NCBI GenBank assembly: GCA_044370695.1
Contig: JBILVB010000036.1
Location: 1 to 25,441, forward strand
Source: JBEIFW01 sp044370695
Lineage (GTDB): Bacteria; Actinomycetota; Acidimicrobiia; Acidimicrobiales; Ilumatobacteraceae
Direction of reading: 5' to 3'
DNA: 25,441 nucleotides
Shown: one piece after another, positions 7,507-16,954 of the stretch
Numbering within the stretch: the stretch's first letter is position 1
Layout: every line of letters starts with the position of its first letter
The notes under the pieces: model-generated
The model's database searches: none
The model's input: only the letters and a program-made list of their open reading frames with translations
Told to the model about the DNA's origin: nothing
Program-made: the position numbers and the translations under genes

Positions 7507-8045
7507 GCGTGCTGTCGAGCGTGTTCGCCGCCGAGGGGGCCTTCGAGAGCCACCACTGGCTGTTCCCCGAGACGAAGGAGATCATCTGGGGTGGTCTCGC
7601 CTTCGTCCTGATCTTCGGTGCCCTGTGGAAGTTCGCGCTGCCGCAGTTCAAGAAGGCCTTCGCCGCCCGCACCGAGCGGATCGACAAGGACCTCCGGGGT
7701 GCGGCCGACGCCCGTCAGGCCGCGCAGCAGGCGGCCACCACGATCCGGTCGCAGCTCGGCGACATCGAGGCCGAGCGGGCCCGGATGCTCGCCGAAGCCG
7801 ACGCCCAGGCCGCCCAGCTGCTCGTCGACGGCCGGGCCCGCCTCGACGCCGAAGCCGTCGAGCTCGAGGCCAAGGCGGCCGCCGACCTGTCGGTGGGCCA
7901 GAGCCGGCTCGCCGGAGAAGTGCAAGCCGAGGTCGCCGCCATCGCTGCGGCGGCCACCCGCCGGCTCGTGTCCAGCCAGCTCGACGAGAGCACGCAGCGT
8001 GACCTCGTCGAGCAGTTCATCGTCCGAGTGGGGGCATCCCGATGA
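7503..8045 (+). CDS. atpF: F1Fo ATP synthase subunit b, second copy
   Basis: 180 aa, ATG at 7503 inside the previous stop. Short N-terminus, then the membrane helix (about 27-45, WGGLAFVLIFGALWKFALPQF), followed by FKKAFAARTERIDKDLRGA, the usual start of the b stalk, and an uninterrupted charged coiled coil to the C-terminus (LVEQFIVRVG), which would contact delta. It differs clearly in sequence from the preceding b-type gene, so the stalk is probably a b/b' heterodimer. Coupled to atpH by an ATGA overlap. Confidence 0.92.
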   Translation: MSVLSSVFAAEGAFESHHWLFPETKEIIWGGLAFVLIFGALWKFALPQFKKAFAARTERIDKDLRGAADARQAAQQAATTIRSQLGDIEAERARMLAEADAQAAQLLVDGRARLDAEAVELEAKAAADLSVGQSRLAGEVQAEVAAIAAAATRRLVSSQLDESTQRDLVEQFIVRVGASR

Positions 8046-8566
8046 GTGATCGCATCGACGCCTACGCGAACGCCCTGTTCTCCGTGGCTCAGGGCGAAGG
8101 CAACCTCGACGAGGTCGAGGACGAGCTGTTCCGGTTCGCCCGGGCACTGGAGGGATCCGACGCGCTGCGCAGCGCCCTCACCGACGAGCTGATCCCGGCG
8201 GCCCGACGCCAGTCGATCGTCGAGGACGTGCTCGGCGGGAAGGCCTCGGTCACCACCACGGCGTTGCTCAGCTTCGTCGTCGGTGCCGGTCGCGGCCGGG
8301 ACCTGCCCGAGATCATCGACCGTCTCGTGCACCGGGCCGCCGGGGCGAAGAACCTCGCCGTCGCCGAGGTCCGTAGCGCCGTTCCGCTCTCCGAGGATCA
8401 GTGCGAGCGGCTCGCCGCCGCACTCGCCAACGCGACCGGACAGGCCGTCACTCTGAAGGTCGTCATCGACCCGTCGGTCCTCGGCGGCATCGTCGCCCAG
8501 GTCGGCGACACCGTCATCGACGGCAGCGTCCGCTCCCGTCTCGACCAGCTCACGTCCCGTCTCTAG
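8042..8566 (+). CDS. atpH: F1Fo ATP synthase subunit delta
   Basis: 174 aa, ATG at 8042. The N-terminal helical domain opens with IDAYANALFSVAQ, the usual delta start (Y-A-x-A-L). The C-terminal part has the conserved EVRSAVPLSEDQ strand and DPSVLGGIVAQVGDTVIDGSV, the characteristic delta/OSCP ending. Delta caps the alpha3beta3 head and joins it to the b stalk. Length is normal and there is no fusion to b, unlike the b-delta fusion protein of mycobacteria. The TAG stop is embedded in the ribosome site (TAGGAG) of atpA. Confidence 0.95.
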   Translation: MSDRIDAYANALFSVAQGEGNLDEVEDELFRFARALEGSDALRSALTDELIPAARRQSIVEDVLGGKASVTTTALLSFVVGAGRGRDLPEIIDRLVHRAAGAKNLAVAEVRSAVPLSEDQCERLAAALANATGQAVTLKVVIDPSVLGGIVAQVGDTVIDGSVRSRLDQLTSRL

Positions 8567-8574
8567 GAGCCCCC

Positions 8575-10170
8575 ATGGCAGAGCTGACCATCTCCGCCGC
8601 CGACATCGCTGCGGCGCTGAAGCGGAACCTCGAAGGCTTCGAGCCCACGCTCGAGGCCCGGACCGTGGGCCGGATCACCGGGATCGGTGACGGCATCGCC
8701 CGTGTTTCCGGTCTCCCCGGCGCCGCCGTCAACGAGCTGCTCGAATTCGAGAACGGCACGCTCGGTCTGGCGCTGAACCTCGACGAGGAATCGATCGGTG
8801 CCGTCGTGCTCGGCGACACCGAGGGCATCGCCGAGGGTCAGGCGGTCACGGCCACCGGCCGGATCCTTTCGGTGCCCGTGGGCGACGGCCTGCTCGGCCG
8901 GGTCGTGTCGGCGCTCGGCGAACCGATCGACGGTCGGGGCGCTTTGACGAACGTCCAGCCCCGACGCATGGAGATCCAGGCGCCTTCGATCATGGGCCGC
9001 AAGCCCGTGCACGAGCCGATGCAGACCGGCATCAAGGCCGTCGACGCCATGACGCCGATCGGCCGGGGCCAGCGGGAGCTGATCATCGGCGACCGCAAGA
9101 CCGGGAAGACCTCGGTCGCCATCGACACGATCCTGAACCAGAAGGGTCAGGGCGTGAAGTGCATCTACGTCGCCTGCGGCCAGAAGGCCTCCACGGTCGC
9201 CCAGACCGTCGAGAACCTGCGCCAGGCCGGGGCGATGGAGTACACGGTCGTCGTCGTCGCCTCGGCGACCGACCCGGCGCCGTTCAAGTACCTCGCCCCC
9301 TACGGCGGCTGCGCGATGGGCCAGCACTGGATGGAGAACGGCGAGCACGCCCTCGTGGTGTACGACGACCTCTCCAAGCAGGCCGAGGCGTACCGCCAGC
9401 TGTCGCTGCTGCTGCGCCGGCCACCGGGCCGTGAGGCGTACCCCGGCGACGTGTTCTACCTGCACTCCCGGCTGCTCGAGCGGGCCGCCAAGCTGTCCGA
9501 CGCGCTCGGGGCCGGGTCCCTGACGGCGCTCCCGGTCATCGAGACCAAGGGTGGCGACGTGTCGGCCTACATCCCGACCAACGTGATCTCGATCACCGAC
9601 GGCCAGATCTACCTGCAGGACGCCTTGTTCAAGTCCGGTGTGCGGCCGGCGGTCGACGTGGGCATCTCGGTGTCACGCGTCGGTGGTGCTGCGCAGATCA
9701 AGGCGATGAAATCCGTGGCCGGGACGCTGAAACTCGACCTTGCCCAGTTCCGTGAGCTCGAGGCCTTCGCCACGTTCGGCTCGGAGCTCGACGCGGTGTC
9801 CAAGGCGCAGCTCGAGCGCGGCTACCGGCTCGTGGAGCTGCTCAAGCAGCCGCAGAACAGCCCGATGCCCGTCGAGGAACAGGTCGTGTCGATCTTCGCC
9901 GGCACGAACGGCTACCTCGACGACCTGCCCGTGGAGCACGTCCGGCGATTCGAGGCCGAGCTTCTCGAGGCGTTCCGCACCCGGTTCCGCTCCCTGCTCG
10001 ACGAGATCCGCCAGACCAAGGCCCTCCCGGCCGGCCTGGGTGACACCGTCGCGCAGTTCAAGGCGGCGTTCGTCGTGAACGTCGCCGGTGGCCACGATGC
10101 CGACCCGACCAAGACGTCGTCCGAGGGTGTCCACGACGCCACCTCCGGCAAGACGTTGCGCACGGAGTAG
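8575..10170 (+). CDS. atpA: F1Fo ATP synthase subunit alpha
   Basis: 531 aa; ATG at 8575 with TAGGAG five nt before it. Non-catalytic nucleotide-binding subunit of F1. Beta-barrel at about 25-95; P-loop GDRKTGKT (172-179); Walker B region ALVVYDDLSKQA; PGREAYPGDVFYLHSRLLER; and VSRVGGAAQ containing the arginine finger that reaches the beta catalytic site. The C-terminal helical domain ends with a 25-residue polar tail beyond the usual end. Stop TAG again overlaps the next ribosome site (TAGGAG). All diagnostic motifs are intact. Confidence 0.98.
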   Translation: MAELTISAADIAAALKRNLEGFEPTLEARTVGRITGIGDGIARVSGLPGAAVNELLEFENGTLGLALNLDEESIGAVVLGDTEGIAEGQAVTATGRILSVPVGDGLLGRVVSALGEPIDGRGALTNVQPRRMEIQAPSIMGRKPVHEPMQTGIKAVDAMTPIGRGQRELIIGDRKTGKTSVAIDTILNQKGQGVKCIYVACGQKASTVAQTVENLRQAGAMEYTVVVVASATDPAPFKYLAPYGGCAMGQHWMENGEHALVVYDDLSKQAEAYRQLSLLLRRPPGREAYPGDVFYLHSRLLERAAKLSDALGAGSLTALPVIETKGGDVSAYIPTNVISITDGQIYLQDALFKSGVRPAVDVGISVSRVGGAAQIKAMKSVAGTLKLDLAQFRELEAFATFGSELDAVSKAQLERGYRLVELLKQPQNSPMPVEEQVVSIFAGTNGYLDDLPVEHVRRFEAELLEAFRTRFRSLLDEIRQTKALPAGLGDTVAQFKAAFVVNVAGGHDADPTKTSSEGVHDATSGKTLRTE

Positions 10171-10179
10171 GAGCGCCGC

Positions 10180-11127
10180 ATGGCCGGAGGTCAGGAACGC
10201 ATCCTCAGGAGCCGGATCCGATCGGTGCAAGCCACCAAGAAGATCACGCGCGCCATGGAGCTGATCGCAGCGTCGCGCATCGCCAAGGCCCAGCAGCGGG
10301 TCGCTCAAGCGGTGCCGTATGCGGACCAGATCACCGCCGTCGTGCGCGACCTGGCCGCCGCCGGTGGCGAGGCGTCCTCGCCGCTGCTCGCGCCCCGCGA
10401 GGTTCGCAAGGTCTGCTACGTGCCCGTGTCGGCCGACCGCGGGCTGTGCGGCGGCTACAACGCCATGGTGCTGCGCGCCACCGAGGGCCAGATCAAGGCC
10501 GACGTGCTCGCCGGGCGTGAGTACGAGCTGGTCACCGTCGGTCGCAAGGCCCAGAGCTACTTCCGGTTCCGCAACTACACGATCGCCGAATCGTTCAGCG
10601 GCTTCTCCGAGCAGCCCACCTACGCCGACGCTCAGGCGATCGCCCGCCGGGCGATGGCGCTCTACCTGTCCGGCGAGGCCGACCGCATCCTGCTGATCTA
10701 CACCCGCTTCGTCTCGGCCGGGTTCCAGGAGGTCGTCATGCGGCCCCTCGTGCCGCTCGACCGGGAGATCATGGCCGGCGGCGACGGCCGCCCGGACGCG
10801 GCGCCGAACTCGTCGTACGAGTTCGAACCGGATCCGTCGACCATCCTCGATTCGTTGGTTCCCCGCTACATCGAGGCCCGCACCTACGCCGCCCTCCTCA
10901 ACGCGGCGGCGTCGGAGCAGGCGGCCCGCCAGCGAGCGATGAAGGCGGCCACCGACAACGCCGAGGAACTCATCAAGAACCTCACCCGGGTCATGAACCG
11001 TGCCCGCCAGGACGCGATCACGACCGAGATCATGGAGATCGTGGGCGGCGCCGAGGCCCTCGCCGCCGACGACGCGCAGGACGCGTCGTTCACCCTCCTC
11101 CAGCTCGACGGCCCCGTCCTCTCCTAG
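10180..11127 (+). CDS. atpG: F1Fo ATP synthase subunit gamma
   Basis: 315 aa from the ATG at 10180. The N-terminal helix has the signature RIRSVQATKKITRAMELIAASRI, the Rossmann-like middle has SADRGLCGGYNAMV (84-97), and the C-terminal helix has RQDAITTEIMEIVGGAEAL. Gamma is the central rotor shaft turning inside alpha3beta3. It is longer than the usual 285-300 residues because of a polar insert around MAGGDGRPDAAPNSS and about 20 residues after the normal C-terminus. Such extensions occur in other actinobacterial gammas; whether they affect ATPase inhibition cannot be judged here. Confidence 0.96.
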   Translation: MAGGQERILRSRIRSVQATKKITRAMELIAASRIAKAQQRVAQAVPYADQITAVVRDLAAAGGEASSPLLAPREVRKVCYVPVSADRGLCGGYNAMVLRATEGQIKADVLAGREYELVTVGRKAQSYFRFRNYTIAESFSGFSEQPTYADAQAIARRAMALYLSGEADRILLIYTRFVSAGFQEVVMRPLVPLDREIMAGGDGRPDAAPNSSYEFEPDPSTILDSLVPRYIEARTYAALLNAAASEQAARQRAMKAATDNAEELIKNLTRVMNRARQDAITTEIMEIVGGAEALAADDAQDASFTLLQLDGPVLS

Positions 11128-11161
11128 CACTCACGCGACCACCATCCAGGAGCTTCGTCCC

Positions 11162-12607
<1,446 letters not shown>

Positions 12608-12613
12608 TCCGCG

Positions 12614-13036
12614 ATGGCCGGTTCGTCCACCGTCATGCAGGTGGAGGTCGTGTCGCCGGAGCGGGTGCTCTACAGCGGTGAGGCGACCATGGTGATCACC
12701 CGCACCCTCGGGGGTGGCGACATCGCCTTCCTGCCCGGCCATGCGCCGTTCCTGGCGGCCTTGACCGAATGCCACACCCGGATCACCCGCACCGATGGAC
12801 GGGTGCTCGACGTCGCCGTGCACGGCGGCTTCGTCGAGGTCTCGGCCAACAAGGTCTCGTTGCTGTCGGATCAAGCCGAACTCGGCGACCAGATCGACGT
12901 GGATCGGGCCCGGGCCGCTCGGGCGCGGGCGGAGGAGTCCCTGCGCCACGAGCACGACGCCGAGGTCGAATCCGCCCTGCGTCGGGCCCACGCCCGGTTG
13001 AGTGCAGCGGGCGGTCTCAACACCGTCGGGCACTGA
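12614..13036 (+). CDS. atpC: F1Fo ATP synthase subunit epsilon
   Basis: 140 aa, ATG at 12614, six nt after atpD. N-terminal beta-sandwich with MQVEVVSPERVLYSGEAT and the family signature GDIAFLPGHAPFLAAL, then a C-terminal helical hairpin rich in Ala/Arg/Glu (about 93-130). Epsilon binds gamma and can inhibit ATP hydrolysis through the helical part. The final residues (AGGLNTVGH) are unstructured. It is the last gene of the operon. No hairpin-plus-T-run terminator follows in the 29 nt before the next gene. Confidence 0.95.
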   Translation: MAGSSTVMQVEVVSPERVLYSGEATMVITRTLGGGDIAFLPGHAPFLAALTECHTRITRTDGRVLDVAVHGGFVEVSANKVSLLSDQAELGDQIDVDRARAARARAEESLRHEHDAEVESALRRAHARLSAAGGLNTVGH

Positions 13037-13053
13037 GCGCACCCGGTCGCCCA

Positions 13054-13059
13054 TAGCGT
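13054..13059 (+). promoter_or_regulatory. Candidate -10 of a leaderless promoter for the lipoprotein gene
   Basis: TAGCGT lies 6 nt before the GTG at 13066, the distance expected when transcription starts at or next to the start codon. No Shine-Dalgarno is seen in front of that GTG. The upstream -35 region would lie around the end of atpC and is not obvious. Confidence 0.3.
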
Positions 13060-13065
13060 CCGCCC

Positions 13066-13806
13066 GTGCGGACGTTCGTCGCCCTCGCTTGCGTCCTGGT
13101 CGCTGCGGGATGCGGCGCTTCCCCGAGTTCGATCCCCGAACGGCCGGGCACGAGCGTGGCCACCTCCGTCTCCTCCTCCGGGCCCCCGGCGAGCTCTGCT
13201 CGGTCCGTCCCGGTGGCCTCGGCCGTCCCAAGCGGTTCGTCCGTGCTCGGGGCGAGCGTGCCCGCCCCGTCCGTGCCTGCCCCGACCGTTCCCGTCACGA
13301 CCGTTCCCCCGGCGCCTTCGGCGAGCGTGCAGGCCGCGGCGATCGCATGCCGCGGCACGCTGCGCGGCGCGGTCGAGGCGACGTTGGAGCGTCCGGCCGG
13401 CTCCACCGCGGCGGCGAGCAGCCTGTGGTTCGACGCCGCCGAGCTGGCCCGCAATGGCCTCGCGGCGCCGGGCATGGCCGGGTTGTCGATCAACTGTGAC
13501 GACCGGGCAGCCTCGGTCCTGGTGCTCCTCGGTGCCGGAACCCCGGCGGCCGCCCTGCGTGAAGGGGCCGGTCGCTACCCGGTGACACCGGAGGGGTCCC
13601 CGGGCACGTTCACCGTGCTGGTGGCCGTCGTCGGGGACCCGCGGCCGTGGCGGGTGGTCAGCGGTGACGTTGAGCTGCAGGCGCACGACACCCGCCGGGT
13701 GGCCGGCACGGTGCATGCCCGGCTCGGGGAGCCGGGTGGGGCGACCGCCGAGCTGACGGCGAGCTTCGACCACGCTTGCTCCGCAGGCGCGCGCTGCGGT
13801 CGCTGA
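13066..13806 (+). CDS. Unknown secreted lipoprotein
   Basis: 246 aa from the GTG at 13066. A short signal peptide ends in a clear lipobox (LVAAGC), with Cys16 as the lipidation site. About 70 residues of low-complexity Ser/Pro/Val/Thr linker follow, then a compact domain of roughly 150 residues with Cys pairs (IACRG, INCDD and, near the end, CSAGARCGR) that could form disulfides. I recognise no family. It is probably anchored on the outer face of the membrane. It follows the atp operon on the same strand after 29 nt but likely has its own promoter. Its stop is only 6 nt from the convergent ligase stop. Confidence 0.75.
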   Translation: MRTFVALACVLVAAGCGASPSSIPERPGTSVATSVSSSGPPASSARSVPVASAVPSGSSVLGASVPAPSVPAPTVPVTTVPPAPSASVQAAAIACRGTLRGAVEATLERPAGSTAAASSLWFDAAELARNGLAAPGMAGLSINCDDRAASVLVLLGAGTPAAALREGAGRYPVTPEGSPGTFTVLVAVVGDPRPWRVVSGDVELQAHDTRRVAGTVHARLGEPGGATAELTASFDHACSAGARCGR

Positions 13807-13812
13807 CTGGCG

Positions 13813-14730
13813 TCAGGACTCCCGCACGACCTGCGCCGGGTCGACGTCGTCGCGCACCCCGAGCAGGACGGGGTGCCGCAGGCGGCCCTCGGCGGTCCAC
13901 TCGGCGAAGGCCACCTGCACGACGAGTTCGGGGTGGCACCACCGGGGCGCACCGGCGACCTCGGGCGTCGGATCGAACGGCGAGTCGGTCTGCGTGGCGT
14001 GCTCGAGCAGCGGTCGGAGACGGCGGGCCGTGGCGTCGCCGCGACCGCGGCCGACCGCACCGCACCACTGCAACCGCCCGCCCGATCCGTGGTGACCGAC
14101 GAGCAACGAACCGATGCCCTGCGGCCCACGGCCCGGCAGCCAACCGCCGACCACGAACTCCTGGACGTTGCGGTGCTTGATCTTCCGCCACGCTGCCGAC
14201 CGCTTGCCCGGGAGGTACGAGCTGTCGAGCCGCTTCGCGATCACCCCTTCGACGCCGAGCGAGCGGGTGGCCTCGACGAGCGCGTCACCGTCGCCGACCT
14301 GCGACGGGGTCACCCGCCAGTTCGGCCCGGGGTCCAGGAGCTGCTCGAGCAGCCGCCGCCGATCTCGATACGGGAGCTCCACGGTCTCGATCCCACCGAT
14401 CGAGAGCACGTCGAAGACCACGTAGGTGGCCGGGCCCTCGCCGCGTGCCAGGCGCTCGAAGCTCGGTCGTCCGTCGGGCCCGACGACCACCACCTCCCCG
14501 TCGAGGACGGCCGCCGGTCCGTGTACTGCGTCGGCCAACCCGGCCAGTTCCGGCCACCGGGTGGTGACGTCACGTAGGCGGGTGCTCTGCAGGCGCACCC
14601 GCCCCCGGTTGACGAACGCGAGCGTGCGGTACCCGTCCCACTTCGGTTCATAGGCCCACCCCTCACCCGTCGGGGCGGAGTCGCTGGCCACCGCCTTCAT
14701 GGGAGCGATCCCGAAGGCGGCGAGTGCCAT
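13813..14730 (-). CDS. ATP-dependent DNA ligase, LigD ligase-domain type, stand-alone
   Basis: 305 aa; the ATG shares one base with the stop of the upstream CoA-transferase gene (TGATG), so translation is probably coupled. Nucleotidyltransferase domain: motif I EPKWDGYR (28-35) with adenylation Lys30, LDGEVVV (77-83), YVVFDVLS (103-110), GVEGVIAKR (159-167) and WRKIKHR (181-187). An OB-fold follows from about 188, with the ending HPELVVQVAFAEWT typical of LigD/LigC ligases. Neither the polymerase nor the nuclease domain of LigD is fused, and no Ku gene is in the window. Likely role: nick sealing in NHEJ-like or base-excision repair. All catalytic motifs look intact. Confidence 0.93.
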   Translation of the reverse strand: MALAAFGIAPMKAVASDSAPTGEGWAYEPKWDGYRTLAFVNRGRVRLQSTRLRDVTTRWPELAGLADAVHGPAAVLDGEVVVVGPDGRPSFERLARGEGPATYVVFDVLSIGGIETVELPYRDRRRLLEQLLDPGPNWRVTPSQVGDGDALVEATRSLGVEGVIAKRLDSSYLPGKRSAAWRKIKHRNVQEFVVGGWLPGRGPQGIGSLLVGHHGSGGRLQWCGAVGRGRGDATARRLRPLLEHATQTDSPFDPTPEVAGAPRWCHPELVVQVAFAEWTAEGRLRHPVLLGVRDDVDPAQVVRES

Positions 14731-15962
14731 CAGCGCGGGATGCGGCTCGACAGCACGCCGTCGGCCTCGAGACGGTCGAGGGTGGCGTCGTCGAGGTCGA
14801 GCAACCCGCCGAGCACGGCCCGGTTGTCCTCGCCCCGGTACGCGGGCCGGCCGCGCACCCCCGCCTCGTCGGCCGAGAACCGCCAGGGGGCGTTGGGGAT
14901 CCGGAAGCTCCCGCCCTTGCGGTCGCTCACCTCGACGATCGCCTGCCGGTCCTCGGCCCAGTCGGTGTCGGCAACCTCGCGCACGTCACGCAAGGTGCCG
15001 CACGCGAATTTCTCGGTGCTCACGATCCGTTCGAACGTGTCCTCGTCGGCCACGGTGGCGGACCACGCGCGCAGCGCTTCGAGGATCGCCGGGAGGTGCC
15101 GGCGCCGCGAGCCGATGGTTGCGAAACGGGGGTCGTCGAGCAGTTCGGGCCGCCCGATCAGCCGGCACCACGACGCGAAGTTCCCCTTCGCGCACGGGTG
15201 GCCCGACACGACCACCTGGCGGCCGTTGGCGAGCGGGAGCACCGGGAAGTCGGCCGGCCGGAAACTCGGGATGTCCTCGGCCCCGTCGACGTCGGACAGC
15301 TCCCAGTGCACGTGTTCGTTCATGTAGAGCAGCGCTTCCGCCATCGACACCTCGACCCATTGACCCCGACCCGTGCGCTCCCGCCGGAACAGCGCCGCGA
15401 GGATCCCCGCCGTCAGCTCCTTGGAGGCGAACAGGTCGGCGTAGGAGAACGGGTCATTGGCATACGCGCCGCCCCGCTCGTCGCCCTGGAGCTTGGTGAG
15501 GCCCATCTCGGCCTGGATCACGCTCGCATAGGCGCGCCGGTCCCGCCACGGGCCGGACTGCCCGTAGCCCGAGATCGATCCGTACACCAGACGCTCGTTG
15601 CGGGCCGAGAGGTCCGCATACCCGAGGCCGAGGCGGGCGGCGACGCCGGGGCGGAAGTTCTCCAGCACCACGTCGCTCGCGTCGGCGAGCCGACGTACCA
15701 GCTCGACGGCCTCGGGTCGGTCGAGGTCGAGGCTGATGTTCCGCTTCCCGGTGTTCTGCTGCGCGTAGTAGCCCGAGGTGCCCGACACCCGGGGGAAGTC
15801 GAAGCGGACCACGTCGCCTTCGGGAGGTTCGAGCTTGATCACCTCCGCGCCGAGGTCGGCGAGCGCCTTGGCACAGTGGGGCCCGGCCAGCACGCGTGAA
15901 AGATCCAGCACCCGGATGCCGTCGAGGGGGCCGGCGCCCCGGGTCTCAGGCGCGGCGGCCAC
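14730..15962 (-). CDS. Class III CoA-transferase (CaiB/BaiF family)
   Basis: 410 aa from the GTG at 15962, chosen because it precedes the family start GPLDGIRVLDLSRVLAGPHC. The frame is open about 20 codons further upstream, inside the aldo/keto reductase gene. Family features include ADLGAEVIKLEPPEGD, QNTGKRNISLDL, ENFRPGVAARLGLGY and SISGYGQSGPWRDR. The catalytic Asp is probably Asp176 in DPFSYADLFASKE, and GRGQWVEVSMAEA follows. Such enzymes move CoA between carboxylic acids by way of an aspartyl-CoA anhydride. The substrate cannot be read from sequence. It overlaps the upstream reductase by 17 nt and the downstream ligase by 1 nt, so the three are very likely one operon. Confidence 0.92.
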   Translation of the reverse strand: MAAAPETRGAGPLDGIRVLDLSRVLAGPHCAKALADLGAEVIKLEPPEGDVVRFDFPRVSGTSGYYAQQNTGKRNISLDLDRPEAVELVRRLADASDVVLENFRPGVAARLGLGYADLSARNERLVYGSISGYGQSGPWRDRRAYASVIQAEMGLTKLQGDERGGAYANDPFSYADLFASKELTAGILAALFRRERTGRGQWVEVSMAEALLYMNEHVHWELSDVDGAEDIPSFRPADFPVLPLANGRQVVVSGHPCAKGNFASWCRLIGRPELLDDPRFATIGSRRRHLPAILEALRAWSATVADEDTFERIVSTEKFACGTLRDVREVADTDWAEDRQAIVEVSDRKGGSFRIPNAPWRFSADEAGVRGRPAYRGEDNRAVLGGLLDLDDATLDRLEADGVLSSRIPR

Positions 15963-16917
15963 GGCTGATCCCGTCGAGTTCGGTGCGCACCTCGGGGGTG
16001 ACCAGCGCGAGCGCATCCAGCGCACCGAAGTTGTGCACCACCTGCTCGGGGCGGCTCGCGCCGGTGATCACCGTCGACACGTTCGGGTTCGACGCGCACC
16101 AGGCGATCGCCAGCTGGGCCGGCGACACGCCGAGCCGTTCGGCGACGGCCACGAACGCGCGGACCTTGGCGACGGCCGACGGGTCCTCGAGGCGCGGGCG
16201 CAACCACTCGTACCCGGCGAGCGCACCTCGGGAGCCGTCGGGGATCCCGTCGAGGTACTTGCCGGTCAGCAGGCCGGAACCGAGCGGGCTCCAGGTGGTG
16301 AGCCCCAGACCGATCTCGTCGTACAGCCGGGCGTACTCCTGCTCCACGCGCTCGCGATGCAGCAGGTGGTACTGCGGCTGCTCCATCACGGGCTTGCGGA
16401 GGTGGTGACGCTCGGCGATCTCCCAGGCCGCCCGGATGTCGGCGGCCGGCCATTCCGACGTGCCCCAGTAGAGCGCAGCACCCCGGTCGATCAGGTCCGA
16501 CATCGCCCACACCGTCTCCTCGACAGGAGTGTTCGGGTCGGCCCGATGGCAGAAGACCAGGTCGACGTAGTCGGTGCCGAGGCGTTCGAGGGAGCCGTCG
16601 AGGGCCTGCAGCAGGTACTTGCGGTTCAACGTGTTGCGCCGGTTCGGACCGTCCTTCAAGCCCCAGTAGAGCTTCGTCGACACGACGAGGTCCCGGCGGT
16701 CCAGGCCCAGCGAGTCGAACGCCTTGCCCATGATCTCCTCCGAGCGTCCACCGGCGTAGGCCTCGGCGTTGTCGAAGAAGTTGCAGCCGGCCTCCCAGGC
16801 GGCGGCGATGCAGTCGGTGGCCAGACCGGTGTCGAGCTGGTTCCCGAAGGTGACCCAGGACCCGAACGACAGCAGCGAGACCTGCAGGCCCGATCGGCCC
16901 AGGCGGCGGTACTCCAT
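15946..16917 (-). CDS. Aldo/keto reductase, Kv-beta/YghZ-like
   Basis: 323 aa from the ATG at 16917 (MEYRRLGRSGLQVSLLSFGS, the usual N-terminus). The frame continues 13 codons upstream but would run past the candidate promoter. The catalytic tetrad is visible: Asp49 and Tyr54 (FFDNAEAYAGGRSE), Lys82 (STKLYWG) and His124 (VFCHRADP). NADPH-binding residues sit in TTWSPLGSGLLTGKY and the C-terminal VITGASRPEQV. Members of this branch reduce aldehydes or ketones and include relatives of voltage-gated K+ channel beta subunits. First gene of the leftward operon, 37 bp from a divergent gene. Confidence 0.92.
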   Translation of the reverse strand: MEYRRLGRSGLQVSLLSFGSWVTFGNQLDTGLATDCIAAAWEAGCNFFDNAEAYAGGRSEEIMGKAFDSLGLDRRDLVVSTKLYWGLKDGPNRRNTLNRKYLLQALDGSLERLGTDYVDLVFCHRADPNTPVEETVWAMSDLIDRGAALYWGTSEWPAADIRAAWEIAERHHLRKPVMEQPQYHLLHRERVEQEYARLYDEIGLGLTTWSPLGSGLLTGKYLDGIPDGSRGALAGYEWLRPRLEDPSAVAKVRAFVAVAERLGVSPAQLAIAWCASNPNVSTVITGASRPEQVVHNFGALDALALVTPEVRTELDGISRGRRA

Positions 16918-16954
16918 CTCCGGGACGGTACCCGGCGCCGCTACGGTCCGGAGC
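16918..16954. promoter_or_regulatory. Divergent, probably leaderless promoter pair
   Basis: Only 37 bp separate two start codons pointing apart. On the minus strand TACCGT (plus 16925-16930) lies 7 nt before the ATG at 16917. On the plus strand TACGGT (16942-16947) lies 7 nt before the ATG at 16955. The same spacing on both sides fits leaderless transcription from TANNNT-type -10 elements. The -35 parts would fall in or next to the opposite gene and are not obvious. Confidence 0.45.

Noticed and set aside
13037..13065. Intrinsic terminator after atpC.
   Set aside because: 29 nt without a stable stem or T-run.
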